Below are positions 38,201-44,805 of a DNA stretch of 64,000 bases, piece after piece. Source of the DNA: Marinoscillum sp040222955 (GTDB taxonomy: Bacteria; Bacteroidota; Bacteroidia; Cytophagales; Cyclobacteriaceae); the NCBI RefSeq assembly GCF_040222955.1, contig NZ_JAVKCA010000021.1, forward strand, positions 310,001 to 374,000. Direction: 5' to 3'. Each line of letters opens with the position of its first letter. The first letter of the stretch is position 1. Made by a program: the position numbers and the translations under genes. The notes beneath the pieces were generated by a model. It had not been told where the DNA came from. It made no database searches and was given only the letters and a program-made list of their open reading frames with translations.

Positions 38201-39401
38201 CTGAGACGGTGGAGTTGGTACCCAACACCGCTTCAATCGCATTCTCACAACTGTCCCCTGTGGGGCCGACAGAAAGGTTGATCGGCTGACTATTGAGTGT
38301 GAGGCCAGGGAATGACGTATTGGTCACATACAAAATGTACTCACCACCATCAGCTACCTGTAGATTAGTGAGAGCAAGGGTAGATTCAGTCGCCCCTGAA
38401 ACAACCACCCCATCCTTTTCCCAGTAGTAAGAATCATTAACCCCGGCCCCCGGAAGGGGGGCATTGAGCAATGTATCTGCTCCAATCTCAACGTGTGGGT
38501 TCTGTGGGCTGCCAAAAGACTTTTGCCCGGTATTTGAGGTGATGACTGATACATTAGGCTCCAGGTCCTCAAAGGTGAAGGAGTTATTGGAGACATTGAA
38601 AGTTGTCGCCAGGGGAGCTGAAATGGTCGGAAGCCCGCTGAAGGCATTACTGCTAATGTCGAAGAAAACCAGGCTCGATCCAATACCAGAAGGTATCGAT
38701 CCCTCAAAATCATTTCCAAACAGTCCGAATTCCTCTACATTGATCCAGTTTGAAAAAGAAGAAGGGATGGTTCCAGACAGCAGGTTATTGCGCACATCAA
38801 ATTTGACCATATCAAGGTTTCCAAGCACTGTTGGAAGAGTCCCTGAGAGACTATTGTCCCCAATGTACAACAGATTCAATGCAGTCGCATTGGCCAATTC
38901 AGCCGGGACAGATCCTGTCAGTTGATTATCAAATAGGGTTAAGCCCGTCAAGGCAGTCATGTTTCCCAATTCGCCGGGAATACCCCCTGATAAGCTATTT
39001 GCGCTTAGGTATAAGTATTGGACATTAGCCAGGTTACCCAGGGTGGTTGGGATGGTACCTGTCAGGCCGTTTTCCGCCAGGCTCAAAAAGGTGAGTTCTG
39101 CCAGATTTCCGATTTCTTCAGGAATCGAGCCCACCAGGTTATTGCCGTTATAGGAAAAAGTGCCATCGTCGGAAAGATCGAGAGACACCACATTACCCCC
39201 ACCTACAGTCACACCATGCCAGGTTTCGACCGAGCCAGATAACCAGTTTGTATTATTGGTCCAGTTGGGCCCATCGGTACTGTTATAAAGGGCGACGAGA
39301 GCCAGGGAATCCCCGGCATTGGTTTGCGATTTCGCTTCTCTAATGCTCAGCAGGGCAATAGAGATGATGGTCATTTTCAGGATGTAAATAATTAGTTTCA
39401 T
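32226..39401 (-). CDS. 2,391-residue leucine-rich-repeat surface protein with a type A T9SS sorting domain
   Basis: Signal peptide at residues 1-25 (IYILKMTIISIALLSI). Five modules begin with a cap of the form D-S-x-x-L-x-x-x-Y-x-x-x-D/N-G-x-N-W at about residues 30, 495, 1425, 1656 and 1864. Each continues with plant-type 24-residue LRRs (LTGTIPPELGALINLDVFSV and relatives) and an Ig-like domain. LRR number falls from many in modules 1 and 2 to one or two in 3-5. Between modules 2 and 3 (about 984-1420) is an SBBP/propeller-like region. Near 2069-2200 is a carboxypeptidase-regulatory-like domain, and EIYPNPVEDVLTINY with LPAGVYLLNFVD is the type A sorting signal. Likely surface-displayed and binding; the ligand is unknown. 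Single-gene unit. Confidence 0.88.
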   Translation of the reverse strand: MKLIIYILKMTIISIALLSIREAKSQTNAGDSLALVALYNSTDGPNWTNNTNWLSGSVETWHGVTVGGGNVVSLDLSDDGTFSYNGNNLVGSIPEEIGNLAELTFLSLAENGLTGTIPTTLGNLANVQYLYLSANSLSGGIPGELGNMTALTGLTLFDNQLTGSVPAELANATALNLLYIGDNSLSGTLPTVLGNLDMVKFDVRNNLLSGTIPSSFSNWINVEEFGLFGNDFEGSIPSGIGSSLVFFDISSNAFSGLPTISAPLATTFNVSNNSFTFEDLEPNVSVITSNTGQKSFGSPQNPHVEIGADTLLNAPLPGAGVNDSYYWEKDGVVVSGATESTLALTNLQVADGGEYILYVTNTSFPGLTLNSQPINLSVGPTGDSCENAIEAVLGTNSTVSAPRWFYYSPSVPFEKVTISSLGSGMDTYLRAYSSCGGEIIAEHDDVDYPTYPESEVQLILTDEDTVWIEWADQWSSNGFEWTVTSETFSTTNASDSLALVAFYNATDGPNWHHNDHWLSGPVEIWYGVQTESGRVTELQLSGNNLGGSLPDEVGNLDQLQHLNLNNNNISGAVPESIGNLVNLEVLGLTNPISSLPASLGELSNMWSFNMANSLVTSIPEGLWSLPNLYDVRLVGNSELEITLPDTLGKNSVLDFFWLDGSSLSGPLPFGPDNTSLRVLRIQNMEMGVDFPLEITQIPSLQELSLVGNGHTGLIPEELGALTGLVYLDLGLNQFSGPIPLALTELTSLNYLSLFSNQLSEGIPPELGEMTSLTDLILSHNPLGGTIPPELGNLTNLTFLTLRTNELTGTIPPELGALINLDVFSVRFNQLEGEVPPELANLTQLNEFHLQNNLLTGLPDFSALSPSIFTVSNNLLTFEDLAPNVGVVTVYSPQQLEVPAYDTIVAGGSDLMIYYPIAGEGNTYQWSKNGAIIEDALADSLVLTNVSVDHNGIYTMEAKNESVPNLTLTTDPFYVTISGTGNELTEGPEWTYAYAFGETATRSNTAGMEVDAEENLLVYGSVEGTVFGQTIAGDGAFLAKMDANYNILWLTHLKGADARSGIGDKLVHDQSSGANYVIGQRGLDDLIIQDSVITSSEGPYNYFIAKFSASGSFLWIEEFPAQITLDDLTILSDGVLLSGVFTAGSLIVNGETMTNQGSGDCFMMKYDADGSRVFVRTVGGSEIEYLCITAADQQGNIYLATEATSPGVTMEDGAVFPMEDGDGNVLVVKYDNSGTRIWQDSYSGSPTTDYSSWPTALTIDPVGNPVLKGWFGKKHGFGSDTLISPFNYNKFLFQLSPDGSVNWAKGIMEKEYGFGYNELETDEEGNIYVISDQRGDLYIENTKYPLVGNQDVYILKYTSEGQVDWIKSATTTTGVANLGVMAVVDEDNLYLGGSFSDPAFVLDDYTLSSSDISHGFMASIGAASLSKDSVTLASIYQATDGDNWLNNENWLSGAVDAWYGVEVQNNKVIGLALAGNQLNGEIPAEIGQLTNLQAINFANNQLIDVHDSITTLPNLRELDLSGNELGQLPVGLETMSLDSLFVSHNQLDFGDLEALNGVLYHWSYAPQDSIGVGLDTVLSVGEDLILMADGGGTVDSYTWKKDGEVLVDQLTESLKLLNLTIGDKGVYTYEVNNSLLPDLTLYGREVRLVVSSLEDDSLALLQIYDALDGANWARSNNWRSGAPIAEWTDVTVKDSRVIAVDLSENNLSGDFPEISNGLVGADTLDISGNHIVSLPDLSGLASLRLLDASHNRLGFASLELNQELTNLLYIPQDSIGVRIDTLGQQGSEYLLTREVSGSANTYTWFKQSLSGGGVIELENSGPTLTINVNGFGDEGAYYAEVTSTVVTDITLVTEPIIFKVSSLERDSTALANMYAQMNGANWTGEAANWPNESSIHEWFGVTIENERVTELELPETGLTGALGRDILDVAGLVLVDLKDNRISALPDFSALKNLTSLDVTGNHLEFDDLEKNMDVSGIIYASQRPVGGSAQETIPQGEDYEVIISVGGTANSYQWTLTNHLGANPTADVTGTLVVSGITYETMGEYYLEVTSSLVPDLTLTSGVYEILASADLTFKALDLNGDPFVEGVGYALRVNAPGIPYDTFGIVNGAEAGFVFDDLLLGDYLISVEPEDLEEFLPTYYPGTDLWVEAEVFKLRNDSTEELNMGQIPPELPPLPDGGVVTGDVGTTLGDEEGGRVEARRKVKRAGCSIRRFVRSGRIDQDGTYVLIAYVQSDDEGRFTFTDLESGLYRFNVEYPGIPMDPNSFVEFEIGADGVERNTFVLAVTITENGIVVERTNVLGFRRKYFKDLEIYPNPVEDVLTINYRKLVSPNVVARLVDMNGNLLEELILKNGLEHQFQLQMNQLPAGVYLLNFVDRSSTKGHIVSYRIIKQ

Positions 39402-39683
39402 AAGGCGGTTGGTTTAGGCACACAATTGGTTGGGATGAATGACTTATCCATCTTCCATATGATAATAAAATTACAACAGCCTCATAACCAGATCAATACC
39501 TATAAATCGGTAAATGCTTTTTAGAATTTGCTAAGGCTCTTTCAAAGGTGACTCACCCATATCTTTCAGTCAATACGCTCAAGAGCGTATTTTTAGAAGG
39601 GAGAATTCCGGATGGAAACACTCAAGGATTACAAAAAAGGTAGTAGCTGAAACAGGTGATAACAGCCCGGAAATGGTAAAAGA
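39402..39683. other. 282-base gap with an orphan rightward terminator-like hairpin
   Basis: No gene found. At 39572-39591 AATACGCTC-AA-GAGCGTATT forms a perfect stem followed rightward by five T ending at 39594. Reading leftward, the LuxR gene's direction, there is no T run. No rightward gene precedes it for more than 7 kb. Confidence 0.5.
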
Positions 39684-40382
39684 TTACTCCCCAAAGAACA
39701 TGTCGTAGATCAGGCAATCCTGCACACGCTTGATTCCCAGTTTTTTCCAGATGGAATTTCTATGGGTACGGATGGTATCTTTGGATACTATCAGTTTTTC
39801 GGCGATTTCCTGATTGGTGTGCCCCCGCGCCACATACCCCAGCACCTCTTTTTCACGATAGGTCAGCGATTGGAACTTAAGATAGTTGGTAATGGAAACT
39901 GGCACCTCTCCCAAAAAATCCCGGAGGATTCGTCCGGTTCGACCCAACTCCGGTAGCCTGTGGTAGAGGCTGAAGTAGTGATCCTTATCCAGAAATTTTT
40001 TATAGGTTAAAAACCAGGCGTATTCTCTTTGGCTTGGTTTCCTGACATTCTGAAAATAGGTGATCACCTGATCTGCACACTCCTGGAACGGATGGCTTTT
40101 CAGGAAATGAGCAATGTATTTCAGACTTTCGGGATGCACCAGTTTGGTGGAGTATGCATTATCCACCTTCAACAAAAAATACTGGTCCCGTTCAAAATAA
40201 TCTGCAAAGGCCTTATTCAACATTCTGAAACTCCATCCATCCACATCATTGCTGGACACCATTAGTGGAAAGAAATCAATGACCTCCATGAACCGGTTCC
40301 GATCCGTGACGTACAGATCCTGCAACTGGTGTACTTGAAGCCGGTTGTAGTGGAAAGACTCAGTTTCAGTGGTGTAGGCCAT
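39684..40382 (-). CDS. LuxR-family transcriptional regulator
   Basis: 232 residues. The C-terminal helix-turn-helix spans about 167-229: LTYREKEVLGYVARGHTNQE and SKDTIRTHRNSIWKKLGIK are the GerE/LuxR signature. The N-terminal 160 residues have no receiver aspartate and look like the PAS-like or unassigned N-terminus found in several Bacteroidetes LuxR regulators (VIDFFPLMVSSNDVDGWSFR). The ligand and targets are unknown. It is divergent from the hydrolase gene and isolated from the LRR gene by 282 bases. Confidence 0.85.
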   Translation of the reverse strand: MAYTTETESFHYNRLQVHQLQDLYVTDRNRFMEVIDFFPLMVSSNDVDGWSFRMLNKAFADYFERDQYFLLKVDNAYSTKLVHPESLKYIAHFLKSHPFQECADQVITYFQNVRKPSQREYAWFLTYKKFLDKDHYFSLYHRLPELGRTGRILRDFLGEVPVSITNYLKFQSLTYREKEVLGYVARGHTNQEIAEKLIVSKDTIRTHRNSIWKKLGIKRVQDCLIYDMFFGE

Positions 40383-40471
40383 TCGGTCTAATTTTAGAGC
40401 GAAGTGATACTGAATTTCGGGGTTTATATTGAATTTATTAAATTAACTCGGTTAGGCCAAAAATTCCGTAA

Positions 40472-41239
40472 ATGAATTTACACTTTGAAATCAAGAAAGG
40501 GTCAAGAGAAGGTACACTTGTCTTTCTGCATGGTAACTCCAGTTCATGCAAAGTATTCAATGATACCTTCGCCTCCAGTATTGATCATACGCTGATCCGG
40601 TTGGATTTTCCCGGGCACGGAGGATCCCCAAGAGATCCTCAAACCTACGACATCCACTCACTCAGATCAATAGTGATCGATTTCATCAAGGAGAAGGCCC
40701 ATGAACCCTTCCTCCTCATCGGTAACTCTCTCGGTGGTCATTTGGCCATAGAAATACTACCGGAGCTTCCTGACTGCAAGGGCCTGGTCATTTTTGGAAC
40801 TCCACCTCTTAAGAAACCAATCAATGCGGAAGAAGCTTTTCTCCCCTGTGAGGCCCTGAACACCTATTTCAAAGCAGACTATTCAGAGGAAGAGCTGGAC
40901 ACGACCATGGCTGTAGCTACCTATGGCCCGAATGGCCGGGAGCTTCTCCGCGATGACTTTATCCAGACTGACCCCACCTTCCGATCGGCCTTTTACCACG
41001 GAGCCATGGTGGAGGGTCACCTGCTGGACGAAACCGCCATAGTGGCCAGTGACCCCAGACCTGTCTATGTCATCCAGGGTGTGCAGGACCCTACAGTGAA
41101 TGTCAATTATATCCGCGGGCTTAAAGGGATCACTAAAATTTTTGAAATCAACAAGTGTGGCCATTATGCCAGTCTGGAAGAGCCTTATCAATTCAATTCT
41201 ATTCTCAAAAAAATAAGCTCAGAGGTATTTAAAGGATGA
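40472..41239 (+). CDS. alpha/beta hydrolase
   Basis: 255 residues. The oxyanion segment is VFLHGNSSSC near residues 16-25, the nucleophile elbow is GNSLGGHLA with the Ser near residue 86, and the C-terminal catalytic acid and histidine are in VIQGVQDPTVN and KCGHYASLEEP. A soluble enzyme of the alpha/beta hydrolase superfamily; the substrate cannot be predicted. Its stop lies 12 bases before the first BlaI-type operator, so it is outside the blaI unit. Confidence 0.88.
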   Translation: MNLHFEIKKGSREGTLVFLHGNSSSCKVFNDTFASSIDHTLIRLDFPGHGGSPRDPQTYDIHSLRSIVIDFIKEKAHEPFLLIGNSLGGHLAIEILPELPDCKGLVIFGTPPLKKPINAEEAFLPCEALNTYFKADYSEEELDTTMAVATYGPNGRELLRDDFIQTDPTFRSAFYHGAMVEGHLLDETAIVASDPRPVYVIQGVQDPTVNVNYIRGLKGITKIFEINKCGHYASLEEPYQFNSILKKISSEVFKG

Positions 41240-41250
41240 AATGGAGAATT

Positions 41251-41321
41251 AACTAAATAATTAGTTCAAACTCATTGCTTTTTTAAAACTAAAAATATAG
41301 TTTTGAACTATAATCTTAGTT
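41251..41321 (+). promoter_or_regulatory. blaI promoter with three AACTA-N6-TAGTT operators
   Basis: Three palindromes of identical form AACTA-N6-TAGTT occur at 41251-41266, 41287-41302 and 41306-41321. The promoter is TTG at 41275-41277, 20 bases, then TAGTTTTG at 41298-41305, an exact TAnnTTTG match. Operator 2 overlaps the -7 element, operator 3 covers the predicted start near 41312, and operator 1 lies upstream of the -33 element. The layout fits autorepression by the BlaI-family protein encoded 9 bases downstream of operator 3. Confidence 0.8.
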
Positions 41322-41330
41322 TGAAGTGAT

Positions 41331-41705
41331 ATGAAGGAACCCATCAAAGAACTTACCCGAGCCGAAGAAGAGATCATGCAGGTGCTCTGGCAGCTGGAAT
41401 CTGGCTTTGTCAAAGAGATCATAGAACACCTTCCAGAACCCAAACCCGCCTACAACACGGTTTCCACCATTGTGCGGATTTTGCAGCAAAAAGGGTTTGT
41501 TGGCCATGAGGCTCACGGCAAATCACATAAGTATGCCCCCCTTATTTCCAAGGACACCTATACCAAGACTTTCATGAAGGGTTTTGTGAAAAAGTATTTC
41601 AGTGGCTCCTATAAGCAGATGGTTTCATTCTTCACAGAGGAGGAAAACCTGAGTGTGAGTGAACTGGAGCAACTCCTCAACCAACTCAAAAAGAAATCAT
41701 CATGA
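41331..41705 (+). CDS. blaI: BlaI/MecI/CopY-family repressor
   Basis: 124 residues. The N-terminal winged helix begins LTRAEEEIMQVLWQL and continues through KPAYNTVSTIVRILQQKGFV, the family's recognition region. The C-terminal part (YKQMVSFFTEEENLSVSELE) is the dimerisation domain containing the usual cleavage zone. It would repress its own operon at the triple operator until the BlaR1-like partner inactivates it. Its TGA overlaps the partner's ATG by 4 bases (ATGA). No beta-lactamase is nearby, so the name denotes family, not resistance. Confidence 0.92.
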   Translation: MKEPIKELTRAEEEIMQVLWQLESGFVKEIIEHLPEPKPAYNTVSTIVRILQQKGFVGHEAHGKSHKYAPLISKDTYTKTFMKGFVKKYFSGSYKQMVSFFTEEENLSVSELEQLLNQLKKKSS

Positions 41706-43453
41706 TCAATTACCTCATCGAACTTTTTGCCATCCACAGCATACTCATGGTGGGCTATCTTGTCTTTCTGCGTCAGGAGTCTGATTACAACAAGCTGCGG
41801 ATTTACCTCCTGGGCGCTACCCTCCTTTCGATTGTCGTTCCGCTTTTGCATTTCCCCGCGGTAGTGGCCTTCCTTACGCCGAAGCAAGGCACACCGTCTG
41901 GAGAGGTGGTCACTTACCTGCTAAACCCGGCAATGATCAACGCCAAATCCAATGCCGGCTACGATTTCTCCTTCATCATTTGGCTCTATGCCCTCATCAG
42001 CTTCTGGTTCTTATCTCAGGTGGTCAGAGGCGTCGCCTACCTCCTTCGTTTGAGAAATGTCAGCACACCAGAGTTGGTCAATGGGATATATGTTCGCAGG
42101 GCTGCCAACGTGCGCGGCAGTTTCACTTTTTTCAACTGGATTTTTATGGATAAAAACATTTCCATGGATCAGGAAGAATTTACGCCAATGCTCAACCACG
42201 AATCTGCCCATGCCAAACTGGGGCATAGCTACGACATCCTGTTCTTCCAGCTCTTCAGGGCCTGCTTCTGGTGGTTGCCCAGTGCCTGGTGGATTCAAAA
42301 TGAAATTAAAAAAATACATGAGTACCAGGCCGATGCCTATGCATTAAAGTCATACAGCATGGACCAGTACTCATCTATACTGATCAGTTCTATTCTAAAA
42401 TCCAATGGTTTGAGCCTGGCCAGCTCCTTCCATGATGGTTTAATCTTAAAACGACTCAAAGCAATGAAACGTAAAGTAACACAACTCAAGCCCTGGAAAG
42501 TGGGCGCACTCACGGCCTTATGCGCCATTCTCGCTATCGCCTTTGCCTGCAATGAACAACTGGATGGCGAAATCAAAAAGATGGGCGAGCAAAGCAATGC
42601 CATCTCCTTTGATCAGCTACCTCCGGGTATGCAGACGGATCTGGGGCAAATGAAGGATCAGCTGGCTTTTATCAAACTGGAAGTGAGGGAAGGAGACCAG
42701 CTGTCTGATATTGAAGGACTTCAGGATATCGATGAGGAACTCATTCATACCATGAATATTGACAAAGCCAACAATGTCATCTACATAGCCCTCATGAAAG
42801 ATGGAGCCAATTTTGACTATGTAGCCGAGAAATCCAAGATGGAAGGTGAGGTCTTTACAATGGTAGAAAGCCAGCCCCGATATCCCGGCGGAATGACCAG
42901 TTTTTACAATTACCTGGGGCAAGAGATGACCTATCCGGCTGAGGCCCGGGCAAAAGGCATAGAAGGGCGGGTGTATGTGCAGTTCATTGTGGAGCCAGAT
43001 GGCACCATCTCAGAAGTCACCACGGTGAAAGGAATCGGAGGCGGGTGTGATGCCGAAGCAGAAAGAGTGATGACCAACTCTGCCGGATGGATCCCCGGTA
43101 TGCAACGTGGTAAGAATGTACGCGTGCGCATGGTGCTGCCTGTCACCTTCAAGCTCAATAAAGACGAGTTAGCCAACGACGGAAATTCGAAAGGCATCAT
43201 CGTTATCAATGAAGTGGAGAATGACAATGACCGCATGAAAATCAGTGCAAACCTTCAGGAAGGTGTATGGATAGGCACTGTATATGACCCAAAAGGCAAG
43301 CCTCTGGCAGGTGTGAACATTGTAGAGAAGAATACCACCTCCGGCACAGTCTCTGACAGAGACGGAACTTTCAAATTAAAACTGATCAATCCTGCCAGTG
43401 AGGTAATACTCAGTTCAGTGGGATATGAAAGTGTGAAACTTTCAGGAAACTAA
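41702..43453 (+). CDS. BlaR1-type M56 metallopeptidase fused to TonB-like and carboxypeptidase-regulatory domains
   Basis: 583 residues. Four membrane helices and a cytoplasmic M56 domain with HESAH near residues 166-170 and the glutamate ligand in KIHEYQAD near 207 (zinc protease). The last helix (LTALCAILAIAFACNE) leads outside to a TonB C-terminal-like domain (QEMTYPAEARAKGIEGRVYV) and ends with a carboxypeptidase-D regulatory-like fold (GTVYDPKGKPLAGVNIVEKN). There is no penicillin-binding sensor domain. The outer domains may sense or contact envelope partners; a signal across the membrane would trigger cleavage of BlaI. Overlap with blaI is ATGA. Confidence 0.88.
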   Translation: MINYLIELFAIHSILMVGYLVFLRQESDYNKLRIYLLGATLLSIVVPLLHFPAVVAFLTPKQGTPSGEVVTYLLNPAMINAKSNAGYDFSFIIWLYALISFWFLSQVVRGVAYLLRLRNVSTPELVNGIYVRRAANVRGSFTFFNWIFMDKNISMDQEEFTPMLNHESAHAKLGHSYDILFFQLFRACFWWLPSAWWIQNEIKKIHEYQADAYALKSYSMDQYSSILISSILKSNGLSLASSFHDGLILKRLKAMKRKVTQLKPWKVGALTALCAILAIAFACNEQLDGEIKKMGEQSNAISFDQLPPGMQTDLGQMKDQLAFIKLEVREGDQLSDIEGLQDIDEELIHTMNIDKANNVIYIALMKDGANFDYVAEKSKMEGEVFTMVESQPRYPGGMTSFYNYLGQEMTYPAEARAKGIEGRVYVQFIVEPDGTISEVTTVKGIGGGCDAEAERVMTNSAGWIPGMQRGKNVRVRMVLPVTFKLNKDELANDGNSKGIIVINEVENDNDRMKISANLQEGVWIGTVYDPKGKPLAGVNIVEKNTTSGTVSDRDGTFKLKLINPASEVILSSVGYESVKLSGN

Positions 43454-43469
43454 GAACAAGCACCATAAA

Positions 43470-43508
43470 AATCCAGGGTGGTCGCTGACCACCCTGGATT
43501 GTTTTTTT
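43470..43508. terminator. bidirectional terminator between blaR1 and the ExbB-like gene
   Basis: A 14-bp perfect stem (43470-43483 / 43487-43500) with a GCT loop. Rightward it continues into seven or more T after one G; leftward it ends in a run of five T. The two convergent genes share it. Confidence 0.9.
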
Positions 43509-43512
43509 TAAA

Positions 43513-43896
43513 TCAAGCCTGTTTTGATTTGGCTACTGCTGATAAGATCAGGTAAATAAGTAAAGTGATCCCGTAGCTCAGCAATCCCCACAGTGTGGTT
43601 ATAGAAGACACCTTCAATCCTCCAGCCAGCAACTGCGGTGCTACGCCCCCTTCCATTTGCTCCATTGCAGCAAATGCACTATACAGCCCGACCATCTGCC
43701 CGAGTACACCCATCACAAGCGCAAAGAGTCCAATGGACTTGATATAACCCAGCTGCCTGAAAAGCTGATCCGATGTTACCGACGCTCCTCCGAAGATGAG
43801 CAACGCTAACCTCACCGACACCACCAGCGCCGCGATAAAAATAATTGTGATGATCCCCATAAAAAGCGGACCTCCCATCATAAATAATTCAAACAT
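43513..43896 (-). CDS. minimal MotA/TolQ/ExbB-like membrane protein
   Basis: 127 residues with three hydrophobic helices (about 8-30, 52-72 and 94-120). The central segment ALVMGVLGQMVGLYSAFAAM and the loop LLAGGLKVSSITTLWGLLSY follow the MotA/TolQ/ExbB proton-channel pattern, where the Thr/Ser and Gly positions line the channel. It lacks the long cytoplasmic loop of ExbB and TolQ. No ExbD or TolR partner is adjacent. A good promoter is upstream. The role is not known. Confidence 0.7.
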   Translation of the reverse strand: MFELFMMGGPLFMGIITIIFIAALVVSVRLALLIFGGASVTSDQLFRQLGYIKSIGLFALVMGVLGQMVGLYSAFAAMEQMEGGVAPQLLAGGLKVSSITTLWGLLSYGITLLIYLILSAVAKSKQA

Positions 43897-43931
43897 AATT
43901 TTTCGTGTTTAAATGAAACAAAATCATGCTT

Positions 43932-43963
43932 CAAAGCTAGCTGCCTGCTCCACGTTCATCCAA
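43932..43963 (-). promoter_or_regulatory. promoter of the ExbB-like gene (TTG-N21-TAGCTTTG)
   Basis: On the minus strand TAGCTTTG (43939-43932) matches TAnnTTTG and TTG (43963-43961) is 21 bases upstream. The ATG is at 43896. Confidence 0.65.
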
Positions 43964-44049
43964 TGCAGAATCCCTATCGAAACCGGTATTTCATCGACAA
44001 AAAGTGCTCCCTTCATCAAAATTGACGAATTTGGAGCCAAATTGAAAGC

Positions 44050-44805
44050 ATGCGAATCATCCATCACCTCCTTTTCTGGAGTACCGTTTCCCTCTTTTTG
44101 GTGCTCACTTTTGGTCAGGCCAACGGTGACTTTATAGAAGCTTTTTACTTCGTTACTTTCCTGCTGCCGGTGGCACTCGCTACTTCCTATTTCTTCAACT
44201 ACTATCTGGTTCCGGCCTACCTCCTCACCAGAAGATACACCCACTTTGGGCTATACTTTATCTACACGCTTATCTTTTCTATCTACCTGGAGCTGATCGT
44301 CCTGACCATTGCGCTCATTGTGCTGGCCAATTATACCTATGCCAACCTCAATCCTTACTCCACCAATTTATTCCTGCTCACCTCCACGCTGTACTTTATC
44401 GTTTTCCTCAATGCCTTCATCCTGCTGATCAAACGCTACCAGCGCAATGAGCACCTCCTGGCTAAGATGGAGGACTCTAAAAAGAAAAATGAAAGGGAGC
44501 AGCTCATCGTCCGGGTGGATCGCAAGAATCGGGCGCTGGCATTGGAGGAGATTCTTTACATCGAAAGTCTGGCCGATTATGTGAAAATTCATACCACTGC
44601 TGAGCTAATCATAACCAAAGAAAAGATCAGTGAGCTTCATGATAAACTACCCGAGCGATTTATACGCACCCACAGGTCCTTCCTGGTCAACCAACTCCAA
44701 ATTTCTGAATTTGGAAAAGAGGAGCTACTAATCGGTGAGGTGAAAATTCCCATCAGTCGCACCTATCGAAAAGCCGTTGCTGAACAACTCAGGGTCATGA
44801 CTTGA
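44050..44805 (+). CDS. membrane-anchored LytTR-family transcription factor
   Basis: 251 residues. Four hydrophobic helices occupy about residues 5-125, followed by a charged linker and a LytTR DNA-binding domain from about 150 (RVDRKNRALALEEILYIESL, FIRTHRSFLVNQLQI, ISRTYRKAVAEQL). There is no receiver domain, so it would act as a one-component regulator tied to the inner membrane, or respond to a separate kinase. It is divergent from the ExbB-like gene, a pairing that suggests this gene as a target. Its 3' end overlaps the convergent hybrid sensor gene by 11 bases. Confidence 0.85.
   Translation: MRIIHHLLFWSTVSLFLVLTFGQANGDFIEAFYFVTFLLPVALATSYFFNYYLVPAYLLTRRYTHFGLYFIYTLIFSIYLELIVLTIALIVLANYTYANLNPYSTNLFLLTSTLYFIVFLNAFILLIKRYQRNEHLLAKMEDSKKKNEREQLIVRVDRKNRALALEEILYIESLADYVKIHTTAELIITKEKISELHDKLPERFIRTHRSFLVNQLQISEFGKEELLIGEVKIPISRTYRKAVAEQLRVMT

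Noticed and set aside
41331..43453. Beta-lactam resistance operon
   Set aside because: Family names only; no beta-lactamase or penicillin-binding domain is present.
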